The position numbers were made by a program, and so were the translations under genes. From the NCBI GenBank assembly GCA_903904635.1, contig CAIVDH010000249.1, positions 1 through 13,145 on the forward strand: 13,145 nucleotides of DNA, given 5' to 3'. Positions within the stretch are counted from its first letter, which is position 1; the number at the start of each line of letters is the position of its first letter. Positions 1 to 8,185 of the stretch are shown here, piece by piece. Source of the stretch: an uncultured Burkholderiales bacterium. GTDB taxonomy: Bacteria; Pseudomonadota; Gammaproteobacteria; Burkholderiales; Burkholderiaceae_D. The notes beneath the pieces were generated by a model. It was given only the letters and a program-made list of their open reading frames with translations. It was not told the origin of the DNA and searched no databases.

Positions 1-432
1 GTAACAGAAGAGCAAGATATCGCTTATCAAAAAATAAATGATCGCGACACCATCAAAAAAAAACCAGCTCCTGTAGAGCAGGCGTGGATAGAAAAAATTA
101 TTCCCAATGAAGTCTTGCTGTTTCGTTATGCTGCACTGACGTTTAATTCACAGCGTATGCATTATGATCGTCGCTATGCAAAAGATAATTTCGGCTATGC
201 TGATCTTCCAGTACAAGCCTCACTCGTTGCAATACTTTTGGTTAATCTATTCGAAACACATTATCCTAATCAGCGTATGGTCGCATTTTCGTTTCGTGCA
301 TTAATGCCATTATTTATAAAAGAACCATTTTATATTTGTGGCCAGCCAGCGCCAAATGGACGAACCATTCATCTTTGGGCAAAAAATAGCGCAGGTTTTT
401 TAGCTGTCGATGCAGTCATCACAATAGGCTAG
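1..432 (+). CDS. HTD2/MaoC-type acyl-CoA hydratase, C-terminal part (5' end outside window)
   Basis: The reading frame is open from base 1 to a TAG stop, giving the last 143 residues; the start lies upstream. The segment LFRYAALTFNSQRMHYDRRY (about residues 40-59 of the fragment) matches the hot-dog hydratase signature of the HTD2 / mesaconyl-C4-CoA hydratase (3-methylfumaryl-CoA hydratase) group, with the Asn and His of the hydratase-2 motif kept (TFN...MHYD). The following PLFIKEPFYICG and HLWAKNSAGFLA are also typical of the C-terminal hot-dog half. Members of this family add or remove water on acyl-CoA thioesters in the cytoplasm. One oddity: where relatives usually have a His/Gln-Gly-Pro-Leu stretch after GY..L, this protein reads PVQASLVA. 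The true substrate cannot be told from the fragment. A LysR gene follows on the same strand after 59 bp. I am confident of the family and unsure of the reaction. Confidence 0.8.
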   Translation, partial: VTEEQDIAYQKINDRDTIKKKPAPVEQAWIEKIIPNEVLLFRYAALTFNSQRMHYDRRYAKDNFGYADLPVQASLVAILLVNLFETHYPNQRMVAFSFRALMPLFIKEPFYICGQPAPNGRTIHLWAKNSAGFLAVDAVITIG

Positions 433-491
433 AAAAATATGTATCCAATAATAAAAGCGTCTGCGCAGGTATAAATAAGGTGGAGTAAGTC

Positions 492-1421
492 ATGGCAATG
501 CATTTTGATCTGGTAGATATGCGGCTATTTATTCATATCGCTGAAACTAACAGCATTACCCGCGGAGCAGAACGTGCATGCATTTCTCTACCGGCAGCAA
601 GCACCAGAATAAAACGATTCGAAGATAATCTGGGTCTTAAGCTTTTTTACAGGACATCGCATGGAATCACACTGACCCCGCCCGGTCAGGTATTGCTTCA
701 ACATTCCAGATCCATCCATCAGCAATTGGAACAGTTACGAGGCGATTTGCAAGAATATGCACAAGGATTAAAAGGTACCTTGCGCATCCTCGCTAATACA
801 ACAGCCATGGCTGAATTTATTCCAGCACTCTTACCTACCTTTTTAGCTGACCATCCTGATGTGAATGTAGATTTACGTGAGCGGTTAAGTCCGGATATTG
901 TCCGCGCTGTGAGCGAAGGTTCGACAGACATCGGTATCGTTGCGGGTCACATCAGAACCGAGGGGCTGGAAGTTTTGCCCTATCGGATAGATCGCCTGGT
1001 GGTGGTGACCTCGCCCAAACATCCGCTAGGCAAATTTGATAAGGTCAATTTCTTTAATACGCTGGAATATGATCAGGTATGCCTGAGTGAGGCCAGCGCT
1101 ATCAGTTCGTTTTTGTCGCAAGTGGCGAGTGAGCACAATAAAGCGCTACTTACTCGTATACGGGTTGGTAATTTTGAAGCCGCATGCCGGATTATTGAAG
1201 CCAATGTTGCTATTGGAATTTTGCCGGAATCTGCTGCAAAACGACATGCGAAAAATATGGATATAAAAATTTTGCACTTAACCGATGAATGGTCTTTACG
1301 CAAATTATGTATTTGCGTACGAAGTCTGGCGCTGCTACCAAGTTTTGCGCGCGAATTGATTAATCTAATGATCAAAGATGTACCTGAGAGTGAGCGCAGC
1401 AACGACTCACAGCCAGCCTGA
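492..1421 (+). CDS. LysR-family transcriptional regulator
   Basis: This is a 309-residue protein of normal LysR length. The N-terminal winged helix-turn-helix spans about residues 6-65 (DLVDMRLFIHIAETNSITRG, then LPAASTRIKRFEDNLG, LFYRTSHGITLTPPG), which is the classic LysR pattern. The remainder is a periplasmic-binding-protein-like effector domain (about 90-295), including the usual VxVDLRE segment and the DIGIVAGH region. The ATG at 492 is chosen because a purine-rich AAGGTGGAG ends 6 bases before it; a second ATG two codons later is less well placed. The gene is co-directional with the acyl-CoA hydratase just upstream and convergent with the thiolase. It may therefore control the CoA-ester gene set that continues upstream of this window rather than the - strand operon. 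The effector is unknown. Confidence 0.95.
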   Translation: MAMHFDLVDMRLFIHIAETNSITRGAERACISLPAASTRIKRFEDNLGLKLFYRTSHGITLTPPGQVLLQHSRSIHQQLEQLRGDLQEYAQGLKGTLRILANTTAMAEFIPALLPTFLADHPDVNVDLRERLSPDIVRAVSEGSTDIGIVAGHIRTEGLEVLPYRIDRLVVVTSPKHPLGKFDKVNFFNTLEYDQVCLSEASAISSFLSQVASEHNKALLTRIRVGNFEAACRIIEANVAIGILPESAAKRHAKNMDIKILHLTDEWSLRKLCICVRSLALLPSFARELINLMIKDVPESERSNDSQPA

Positions 1422-1499
1422 TGTTCAAATTACAGACATAAAAACGTACACCACATTAAAGAAATAAATCCCTAGTGATTATTCCTCTGTTTGGCAGAT

Positions 1500-2696
1500 T
1501 TACATGCGCTCGAAAATGCCTGCCGCGCCCATGCCAGTACCGACACACATGGTAACCATGCCGTATTTCAAATTGCGCTTGCGCAGCCCATGTATGACGG
1601 TTGCAGCGCGTATCGCACCGGTTGCACCCAACGGATGACCAAGTGCAATTGCGCCGCCTAGTGGATTGGTTTTGGCCGGATCCAGACCAAGATCTTGTTG
1701 CACTGCCAGCGCTTGCGCAGCAAACGCTTCATTCAATTCTATCCAGTCGATTTGATCCAATGTGAGGCCGGCGCTGCGCAGTGCAGCGGGAATCGCCTCT
1801 TTCGGACCTATGCCCATAATTTCAGGCGGCACGCCTTTGACGGCAAACGAGACAAAGCGAGCCAACGGCACCAGATTGCATTGCCTGAGGATTTTTTCAC
1901 TCACCAGTATCAGTGCACCAGCACCATCGGAAGTTTGTGAACTGTTGCCCGCAGTGACGCTGCCTTTGGCGTGAAATACGGGCTTGAGTTTTGCCAGCAT
2001 TTCCAGACTGGTGTCTGCACGTGCACCTTCATCATCGACTACTGTGCGGGTCTTGATGTCGATCTTGCCGCTACTCAGATCAGGAAATTTTTCTATAATT
2101 TGTATCGGTGCGATTTCAGCGATACGCTCACCACTTTTTTGTGCGGCGATAGCGCGGCGATGCGACTCCAGCGCAAACGCATCTTGCGCATCGCGACTGA
2201 TTTTCCATTGCTGCGCCACTTTTTCAGCAGTCAGCCCCATGCCATAGGCCATGCCGATATTTTCATCGCGGAACACGCTCATATTGAGCGACGGATGATG
2301 GCCCATGAGCGGCACCATCGACATCGATTCCACACCAGCTGCAATCATCACATCAGATTCACCACTGCGTATACGATCGGCCGCCATCGCAATCGCTGTG
2401 ATCCCAGATGCACAGTAGCGGTTTACCGTGACACCACCGACTGACTTGGGCAAACCTGCCAGCAGGACGGCCATGCGGGCCAGATTCAAGCCCTGCTCGG
2501 CTTCGGGAAATGCACAACCCACGATGGCGTCTTCAATGAGCTTAGGGTCTAGCGTAGGTACTTGCGCCATCGCTGCGTGCAATGCATGCACCAGCAAATC
2601 ATCCGGACGCATATGACGAAACATGCCGCGTGGTGCTTTGCCTATGGGCGTGCGGGTGGCGGCAACAATGTAGGCTTCTTGAAGTTGTCTGCTCAT
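1500..2696 (-). CDS. fadA: Acetyl-CoA C-acyltransferase (3-ketoacyl-CoA thiolase)
   Basis: This 398-residue enzyme catalyses the last step of beta-oxidation: thiolytic cleavage of 3-ketoacyl-CoA to acetyl-CoA and a shortened acyl-CoA. It is full length for the family. All catalytic elements are visible: the nucleophilic Cys95 in NRYCASG, the NEAF motif at 322-325, His354 in GGAIALGHPLGATG, and the second Cys384 in CVGTGMG. The N-terminal VAATRTPIGK is also typical. The ATG at 2696 has AGGGA about 11 bases upstream. The gene is last in the operon, 67 bp after the FadN-type gene, and forms the thiolase partner of that protein. It faces lysR with 78 bp between the stop codons. I see no clear hairpin plus T-tract in that gap, so the 3' end may be rho-dependent. 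A biosynthetic acetoacetyl-CoA thiolase (PhaA-like) is a less likely alternative, given the neighbours. Confidence 0.95.
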   Translation of the reverse strand: MSRQLQEAYIVAATRTPIGKAPRGMFRHMRPDDLLVHALHAAMAQVPTLDPKLIEDAIVGCAFPEAEQGLNLARMAVLLAGLPKSVGGVTVNRYCASGITAIAMAADRIRSGESDVMIAAGVESMSMVPLMGHHPSLNMSVFRDENIGMAYGMGLTAEKVAQQWKISRDAQDAFALESHRRAIAAQKSGERIAEIAPIQIIEKFPDLSSGKIDIKTRTVVDDEGARADTSLEMLAKLKPVFHAKGSVTAGNSSQTSDGAGALILVSEKILRQCNLVPLARFVSFAVKGVPPEIMGIGPKEAIPAALRSAGLTLDQIDWIELNEAFAAQALAVQQDLGLDPAKTNPLGGAIALGHPLGATGAIRAATVIHGLRKRNLKYGMVTMCVGTGMGAAGIFERM

Positions 2697-2763
2697 CTTG
2701 TAAAAATCCCTGACTAAAAGCTAAAAGCGTAAATCGAAAGAAAAATACAGTCGTGTGAATTTT

Positions 2764-5154
2764 TTAATTACGAACAGGCTTGCCAGTTTGCAGCATGCCC
2801 ATAATGCGTTCCTGCGTCTTGGGATGATTGAGCAATTCCATAAATCCTTTGCGCTCCAGATCTAGCAGCCATTGCTCATTGACCATGCTGCCTGCCTCTA
2901 TATCACCACCTGAAACTATTTCTGCAATCATGGAACCAATTTTAAAATCATGTGCAGACATGTAGCCACCATCGCGCATATTTAACAATTGGCCCATGAT
3001 GGTGGCCATGCCGTAGCGACCAGTAACGGGAATGAGCGTTTGCAGCTGTGGTCTGTAGCCTGCATGCGACAAAGCCAGCGCTTGTGTCTTGGCTACATGC
3101 AACAACTCATAAGTATTTTGGACAATGACATCGTCAGCTGCGAGATAGCCCATGCTGCGCGCTTCCAGCGCAGACTTGGAAACAGCAGCGGTGGCAGCGT
3201 GCATGTAGCCATGCTTTAAAAACTGCAGGATGTCGTTACCTTTTGCATCTGCAGCAGCACGTAGTGCAATTTCTTTTAATCCACCGCCTGCAGGCAAGAG
3301 TCCTATGCCCACTTCCACCAGGCCGATGTAAGACTCCAGCGCCACGATGCGGCGCGTTGCATGCATTAACAACTCGCAGCCACCACCTAAGGCCAGACCT
3401 GCAACTGCCGCTACCACAGGCACGTTTGCATATTTCAAGCGTTGATGTACTTGCTGCAGCCTGGCCACGACCGGCTCTATCGCCTTGACACCACCAGACA
3501 TGAACAATGGCAGCATCGCCTGCAAATCTGCACCCGCAGAAAATGCGCCGCCTTCAGCCGCATCGGCATGCCAGATGACAAGCGCACGATAATTTTTTTC
3601 TGCTTCATTGAGCGCTTGCTCGAGACCGGCTATCACTGCCGGACTCAACACATGCATTTTGGTCTTGAATGAAATGATGAGAACTTCATCATGCTGGTGC
3701 CAGAGCCGCACCGCTTCATCTTCAAACACGGTGGTACCTGCCGTGGCTGGATGGGCCCCATCATTACCCACTAAAGGAGCGCGGAAAATCTGGCGCTGAT
3801 ACACCGGCAAAGCTGAACGCGGCACATACGCCTGTTTAACTGATGACCATGAACCCTGTTCGGCATGCACACCGTTGCGCCCATCAAATACCCAGTTGGG
3901 CATAGGCACATTGCAGAGTGCGCGCCCGGCTTCTATATCTGCTTTAACCCACTCTGCAATCTGTTGCCAGCCGGCTGATTGCCAGAGCTCAAACGGACCC
4001 TGCTTCCAGCCAAAGCCCCAGCGCAATGCAAAATCGATATCGCGCGCATTTTCTGCAATGGTATTAAGATGTATGGCGATGTAATGAAAAGCATCGCGAT
4101 ATATGGCCCACAAAAACTGTGCCTGCGGATGCGTGGAATCATGCAGCGCCTTCATACGCTTGGCGGCATCTTTTTCTTTCAGGATGCGCGCAATTAAATC
4201 ATTTGCCTTTGCACCACCGGCAACATAATCCGATTTTTCTGCATCAAAACGCAGAATATCTTTACCCACTTTTTTATAAAATCCGGCACCCGTTTTCTGG
4301 CCCAGCTTGCCGTCTGCAATTAATTTTTCTAACGCAGCGGGTGTTTTATACAAAAAATGAAATGGGTCATCAGGTAACTTGTCCTGCATGGTCTGCATGA
4401 CATGACCCAGCGTATCTAACCCGACCACATCGGCAGTGCGAAATGTGCCTGACTTTGCACGCCCCAGCTTGGCACCGGTAAGGTCATCAACAAGATCATA
4501 AGAGAGGCCAAATTTTTCAGCCTGATAGATGGTCGATAGCATGCCAAATATGCCGACACGATTGGCAATAAAATTGGGCGTGTCGATGGCGCGCACAACA
4601 CCTTTGCCTAGCGTGGTCGTGAGAAAAGTTTCGAGGTTGTCGATGATGTCTGCACGCGTAGCCTTAGTTGATATGAGTTCAACCAGATGCATGTAGCGCG
4701 GCGGATTGAAAAAATGTACGCCACAAAAACGGGATGTTAATTCTTCATTGACCCCATCAGACAAATCGGTGATCGACAAGCCCGATGTATTACTGGCGAA
4801 AATTGCGTGCGGTGCGATATGAGCGCTTATTTTTTCATACAGACCATGCTTCCAGTCCAACCGTTCGGCTATGGCTTCGATGATGAGATCGGCCTGACTT
4901 AATCGTTCCAGATCATCTTCATAATTGGCCACTTCGATCAGCTCTGCCTGATTTTTATCGGCTAGCGGTGCGGGGCTCAGTTTTTTTAAATGCGCCAGCG
5001 CCTGCATCGCGATCGCATTGCGCGGCCCCTCTGGCTTGCCCGGCAAATCAAAAAGTATGACGGGTACGCGTGCATTGATGCAATGCGCAGCAATCTGCGC
5101 ACCCATCACGCCAGCACCTAATATTGCCACTTTTTTTATGATGAAATTCGACAT
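2764..5154 (-). CDS. fadN: FadN-type 3-hydroxyacyl-CoA dehydrogenase / enoyl-CoA hydratase
   Basis: This 796-residue two-function protein hydrates enoyl-CoA and oxidises 3-hydroxyacyl-CoA with NAD. The dehydrogenase comes first and the hydratase last, the reverse of E. coli FadB/FadJ and the same as B. subtilis FadN. The N-terminus carries the NAD-binding ILGAGVMGAQIA (Gly13, 15, 18), SNTSG (121-125), and the catalytic His147 followed by FFNPPRYMHLVE with Glu159. The dehydrogenase C-terminal domains follow (TPNFIANRVG near 192-201; about 290-430). The crotonase-like domain starts near 485 and holds the oxyanion-loop FSAGADL (538-544). Both hydratase glutamates are present: Glu594 in GGGCE and Glu614 in GLVEVGIGLLPAGGG. 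The ATG at 5154 has GGAG 8 bases upstream. It lies 38 bp after the acyl-CoA dehydrogenase stop. No defect is seen. Confidence 0.94.
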   Translation of the reverse strand: MSNFIIKKVAILGAGVMGAQIAAHCINARVPVILFDLPGKPEGPRNAIAMQALAHLKKLSPAPLADKNQAELIEVANYEDDLERLSQADLIIEAIAERLDWKHGLYEKISAHIAPHAIFASNTSGLSITDLSDGVNEELTSRFCGVHFFNPPRYMHLVELISTKATRADIIDNLETFLTTTLGKGVVRAIDTPNFIANRVGIFGMLSTIYQAEKFGLSYDLVDDLTGAKLGRAKSGTFRTADVVGLDTLGHVMQTMQDKLPDDPFHFLYKTPAALEKLIADGKLGQKTGAGFYKKVGKDILRFDAEKSDYVAGGAKANDLIARILKEKDAAKRMKALHDSTHPQAQFLWAIYRDAFHYIAIHLNTIAENARDIDFALRWGFGWKQGPFELWQSAGWQQIAEWVKADIEAGRALCNVPMPNWVFDGRNGVHAEQGSWSSVKQAYVPRSALPVYQRQIFRAPLVGNDGAHPATAGTTVFEDEAVRLWHQHDEVLIISFKTKMHVLSPAVIAGLEQALNEAEKNYRALVIWHADAAEGGAFSAGADLQAMLPLFMSGGVKAIEPVVARLQQVHQRLKYANVPVVAAVAGLALGGGCELLMHATRRIVALESYIGLVEVGIGLLPAGGGLKEIALRAAADAKGNDILQFLKHGYMHAATAAVSKSALEARSMGYLAADDVIVQNTYELLHVAKTQALALSHAGYRPQLQTLIPVTGRYGMATIMGQLLNMRDGGYMSAHDFKIGSMIAEIVSGGDIEAGSMVNEQWLLDLERKGFMELLNHPKTQERIMGMLQTGKPVRN

Positions 5155-5172
5155 GGCAGAGACTCCGCAATA

Positions 5173-5193
5173 ATTATTAATACTATTAACAAT
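5173..5193. repeat. AT-rich imperfect palindrome between acyl-CoA dehydrogenase and fadN
   Basis: Arms ATTATTAATA and TATTAACAAT flank a single central base, and 9 of 10 positions are complementary. It fills most of the 38-bp gap between the two genes and ends in the stop codon of the acyl-CoA dehydrogenase. As RNA it would be a weak hairpin of A-U pairs with almost no loop, so a structure role is doubtful. As DNA it could be a protein site. AT-rich gaps give such palindromes by chance fairly often. Confidence 0.35.
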
Positions 5194-6983
5194 CAGAACA
5201 AGTTCGCATCCAGCGCCATCAGGTTGGCCGAGCCAGAACGGGCCTGACGGATCAGCATGGCCGTTTCAGGCAGCAGGCGGCCCATATAGAACCGCGCGGT
5301 AGCCAGCTTGGCTTTATAAAAATCATCACCGCTATCTTCTTGCTCCAATGCGATTTTTGCCATGCGGGCGAACAAATAAGCGTAAACAAGATGTCCCACT
5401 ACGCGCAAATACGGCACGGCTGCAGCACCGACTTCATCGCGATTCTGAAATGCTTTCATACCTATTTCCATGGTGAGCTTGGTGATTTTTTCACCCAGGT
5501 CAGCCAACGGCGTGATGAACTCGGACATGGCTTCATTGGTGCCGTTTTCTTCCACAAAGATACGAATTTTTTCACCGAACTTACGGAGTTTCTCGCCGTT
5601 ATCCATCAATACTTTTCGGCCTAATAAATCCAGTGACTGTATGGTGTTGGTGCCTTCATAAATCATGTTGATGCGGGCATCGCGCACATATTGTTCCATG
5701 CCCCATTCAGCGATATAGCCATGACCGCCAAATACCTGCATTGCTTCTGACGTAGCGATCCAGCCGTTATCGGTGAGGAAGGCTTTGATGACGGGAGTGA
5801 GCAGCGCGACTTCATCTGCCGCTTCTTTGCGCACGTCTTCATCAGGATGATTTAATTCACGATCAATCATCAACGCGATATAGGACGTAAATGCGCGACC
5901 ACCTTCGGCATAAGCGCGCGCAGTGAGCAACATGCGCCGTACATCGGGATGCACGATGATGGGATCAGCTGTTTTATCTTCTGCTTTAACGCCAGTCAGA
6001 CTGCGTCCCTGTGTACGGTCTTTGGCATAAGCCCGCGCATTTTGATAAGCGACTTCAGTTAAGCCGAGTGACTGCATGCCTACACCCAGACGAGCCGCAT
6101 TCATCATCACAAACATGGCATTCAAGCCGCGATTGGGCTCGCCTATCATCCAACCTGTGGCGGCATCCAGATTCATCTGGCAGGTTGCGTTGCCATGTAT
6201 GCCCATTTTGTGTTCCAGCGCGCCGCAGAAAATTGTATTGCGCTGACCCGGATTGCCAGCTGCATCAGGAATAAATTTAGGCACAACAAAGAGCGAAATA
6301 CCTTTGGTACCGGCAGGTGCATCAGGTAAGCGGGCCAGCACCAGATGAATGATGTTGGCCGATAAATCATGCTCGCCTGCGGAGATAAAAATTTTGCCAC
6401 CGGTGAGCTGATAGCTACCGTCAGCCTGCGGAACCGCGCGTGTTTTTAACAGACCCAGATCGGTGCCGCAATGTGACTCGGTCAGGCACATGGTGCCGGT
6501 CCACTCGCCTGAGACCAGTCGGGTCAGGTACAAGGCCTTTTGTTCAGCCGTGCCGTGTGCATGCAGACACTCATAGGCGCCATGCGATAAACCTGGATAC
6601 ATGGTCCAGGCCTGATTGGCAGAATTGAGCATTTCGTAAAATGAATTATTTATCACCAGCGGCAAGCCCTGCCCGCCGAAATGCGGATCGCACGATAAGG
6701 CCGGCCAGCCGGCTTCCACATATTGTTTGTAGGCTTGCTGAAAACCCTGGGGCGCAGTCACGGCATGAGTTGTTGTATCAAGTTTGCAGCCTTCGCGGTC
6801 GCCCGAGTGATTCAGCGGAAATAAAATATCGGCTGCGAATTTGCCGCCTTCTTCCAGTATCTGATTAATCGTATCGGTATCAAGATCTTGGTGTGGCGGC
6901 AGCTGTGCAAGCTCATTACCGACTTGCAGCAACTCATGCAGGACAAACTGCATATCTCTTAGTGGCGCGGTGTATTGCGGCAT
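5193..6983 (-). CDS. Acyl-CoA dehydrogenase, large DmdC-like type
   Basis: This 596-residue FAD enzyme carries out the first beta-oxidation step, alpha,beta-dehydrogenation of acyl-CoA, passing electrons to ETF. It is longer than the usual 380-400 residue ACADs because of an extra N-terminal segment and a C-terminal helical domain, as in the 3-methylmercaptopropionyl-CoA dehydrogenase (DmdC)-like group. Signatures: MCLTESHCGTDLG (165-177, flavin/substrate loop), GGKIFISAGEHDL (195-207), the QVFGGHGY segment (416-423), and IYEGTNTIQ (441-449) with Glu443 in the position of the catalytic base. The ATG at 6983 has AGGAG about 6 bases upstream. The gene follows tetR after 25 bp and precedes the FadN-type gene, so it acts as the FadE of this operon. 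DmdC-like proteins are often named for sulfur metabolism by similarity; with this context a medium- or long-chain acyl-CoA substrate is more likely. Confidence 0.93.
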   Translation of the reverse strand: MPQYTAPLRDMQFVLHELLQVGNELAQLPPHQDLDTDTINQILEEGGKFAADILFPLNHSGDREGCKLDTTTHAVTAPQGFQQAYKQYVEAGWPALSCDPHFGGQGLPLVINNSFYEMLNSANQAWTMYPGLSHGAYECLHAHGTAEQKALYLTRLVSGEWTGTMCLTESHCGTDLGLLKTRAVPQADGSYQLTGGKIFISAGEHDLSANIIHLVLARLPDAPAGTKGISLFVVPKFIPDAAGNPGQRNTIFCGALEHKMGIHGNATCQMNLDAATGWMIGEPNRGLNAMFVMMNAARLGVGMQSLGLTEVAYQNARAYAKDRTQGRSLTGVKAEDKTADPIIVHPDVRRMLLTARAYAEGGRAFTSYIALMIDRELNHPDEDVRKEAADEVALLTPVIKAFLTDNGWIATSEAMQVFGGHGYIAEWGMEQYVRDARINMIYEGTNTIQSLDLLGRKVLMDNGEKLRKFGEKIRIFVEENGTNEAMSEFITPLADLGEKITKLTMEIGMKAFQNRDEVGAAAVPYLRVVGHLVYAYLFARMAKIALEQEDSGDDFYKAKLATARFYMGRLLPETAMLIRQARSGSANLMALDANLF

Positions 6984-7008
6984 AACGATCTCCTAGAATT
7001 CAAAAAAA

Positions 7009-7701
7009 TCAGGCTAGCGGTTTTGTGTTTGGCTTAGTGTGTTTTTTTGCAGGTTCTTTGCTTGCCGCTGTACTAGCTGATGAACTAGCTGCATGGTGCA
7101 AACTATTCATCAGTCGGGCAAAGCCTGCCTGTGCCCGCTCTACGCTACCGGGGCGTTTGATGAAGCGGGCATCATGATGCAAGGCCAGTACTAATCCATA
7201 CATTTCAAACACCAGCTGATCGGCATCTGTATCAGGAGGCAATTGCCCCTCTTGTATGGATTGCGTTGCCGCGCGCTGCAATGCCAATTGCCAGAGCCTG
7301 ACCATCTCAACTAATTGCTCGCGAATTGCACCGGGGCGGTCGTCATATTCAACCGCACCACTGATGTAAATACAGCCAGAGGCGATTTCCATGCTGACAC
7401 GCGCAACCCAGCGCGCAAACAGACTTTCCAGACGCGGCAGTCCGCGCGGCTCGCGCAGGCTGGGATAAAAAACATCTTGCTCAAAATGCTGGTGATACAG
7501 ACGCAGCACTTCGCTTTGCAAATCTTCGCGCGAACCAAAGTGCGCAAAGACGCCGGACTTGCTCATGGCCATACGGTCGGCAAGTACACCTATGGTGAGG
7601 CCTTCGAGGCCTTCGCGGCTGGCGATGCTAAGCGCCACCTCCAGTATGGCGGCACGGGTTTGTTCGCCCTTGCGTAAGGGTTTTTGTATAAGTTCGGTCA
7701 T
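7009..7701 (-). CDS. TetR-family regulator, likely repressor of the beta-oxidation operon
   Basis: This 230-residue protein has the TetR DNA-binding domain at about residues 12-62: TRAAILEVALSIASREG, then LTIGVLADRMAMSKSGVFAH and FGSREDL. The C-terminal part is a helical ligand-binding and dimer domain; the ligand is probably an acyl-CoA or fatty acid, inferred only from the operon. The last 30 residues are a low-complexity Ala/Ser/Lys/Pro tail (HAASSSASTAASKEPAKK and on), which is unusual for the family. The ATG at 7701 has AGGAG 8 bases upstream. The gene is first in a unit with the three beta-oxidation enzymes, and a palindrome in its own leader suggests it represses itself and them. A comparable case is FadR (TetR family) acting on fadNAE in B. 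subtilis, although there the regulator lies elsewhere. Confidence 0.92.
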   Translation of the reverse strand: MTELIQKPLRKGEQTRAAILEVALSIASREGLEGLTIGVLADRMAMSKSGVFAHFGSREDLQSEVLRLYHQHFEQDVFYPSLREPRGLPRLESLFARWVARVSMEIASGCIYISGAVEYDDRPGAIREQLVEMVRLWQLALQRAATQSIQEGQLPPDTDADQLVFEMYGLVLALHHDARFIKRPGSVERAQAGFARLMNSLHHAASSSASTAASKEPAKKHTKPNTKPLA

Positions 7702-7742
7702 GTGAATTACTCCTGGGAGGACACAGGAATATGGGCCTCCAA

Positions 7743-7762
7743 AATAGAACGGGCGTCCTATT
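7743..7762. promoter_or_regulatory. Candidate TetR operator upstream of tetR
   Basis: The sequence AATAGAACGGGCGTCCTATT is an imperfect palindrome: 16 of 20 positions are symmetric, in half-sites AATAGnACG and CGTnCTATT around a 2-bp centre. The size and ACG/CGT core fit a TetR dimer site. It lies 41 bp upstream of the tetR start, in the 98-bp gap after hslR, and its right edge overlaps a -10-like CATAAT read on the - strand (7760-7765). I could not place a good -35 box. Use as an operator is an inference from symmetry and position. Confidence 0.6.
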
Positions 7763-7799
7763 ATGCACTGAAAGCCCTTGCTAACACTGGAAAATCCTG

Positions 7800-8177
7800 T
7801 CAGCTGCGAGACCTGTCAAGCATGCGCCTGTCGCGCTTGGTCGGCCGACCTTTGATCTCCGCGCCGGGCTCGAAAAATATTTTGCGCTGCTCGGACTCTT
7901 GCTGCCGCTTTTGCAAGCTCTGTTCGGTTTCCAGATAAAGCAGCCGCGCCAGCGTGGCAGACCCTCTCTGCCCAGACAAGCCCACTACTTTCACCTGCCA
8001 GACCATACTGCCATTATCGACATCGATCAGATCATCAATGTGCACCATGCGCGCAGGCTTGCAGCGCTCGCTATTTAATTTTATGCGGCCGCTATCGACT
8101 GCATCGGTGGCGAGTGAACGCGTTTTGAAAAATCTTGCCGCCCATAGCCATTTATCGATGCGTACCGGATCAGTCAT
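7800..8177 (-). CDS. hslR: Hsp15-like S4-domain RNA-binding protein
   Basis: This is a 125-residue protein, slightly shorter than E. coli Hsp15 (133). The S4 domain is at the N-terminus: VRIDKWLWAARFFKTRSLA (residues 5-23), then DAVDSGRIKLN and the PARMVHIDDLIDV strand. The basic C-terminus (GRPTKRDRRMLDRSRS) is typical of HslR. In E. coli, Hsp15 binds stalled 50S subunits that carry peptidyl-tRNA and helps recycle them after heat stress. The ATG at 8177 comes 8 bases after the clsB stop, with no recognisable Shine-Dalgarno in between, so translation probably depends on ribosomes finishing clsB. The product acts in the cytoplasm. Its place at the end of a lipid-gene run looks like shared transcription rather than shared function. 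Confidence 0.88.
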   Translation of the reverse strand: MTDPVRIDKWLWAARFFKTRSLATDAVDSGRIKLNSERCKPARMVHIDDLIDVDNGSMVWQVKVVGLSGQRGSATLARLLYLETEQSLQKRQQESEQRKIFFEPGAEIKGRPTKRDRRMLDRSRS

Positions 8178-8185
8178 AAAAATAA

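Noticed and set aside
1422..1499. Terminator between the convergent lysR and thiolase genes
   Set aside because: Only a weak 4-bp AATC/GATT pairing is seen, with no adjacent T-tract in either direction.
1971..2444. A 157-codon + strand open frame opposite the thiolase gene
   Set aside because: It lies fully inside a well-supported gene on the other strand, its product is Cys/His/Arg-rich with no recognisable family, and it has no ribosome site.
2697..2763. Tandem GCTTTTA repeat (- strand) in the gap before the thiolase gene
   Set aside because: There are only two copies of a 7-base AT-rich word and no symmetry; chance explains it.
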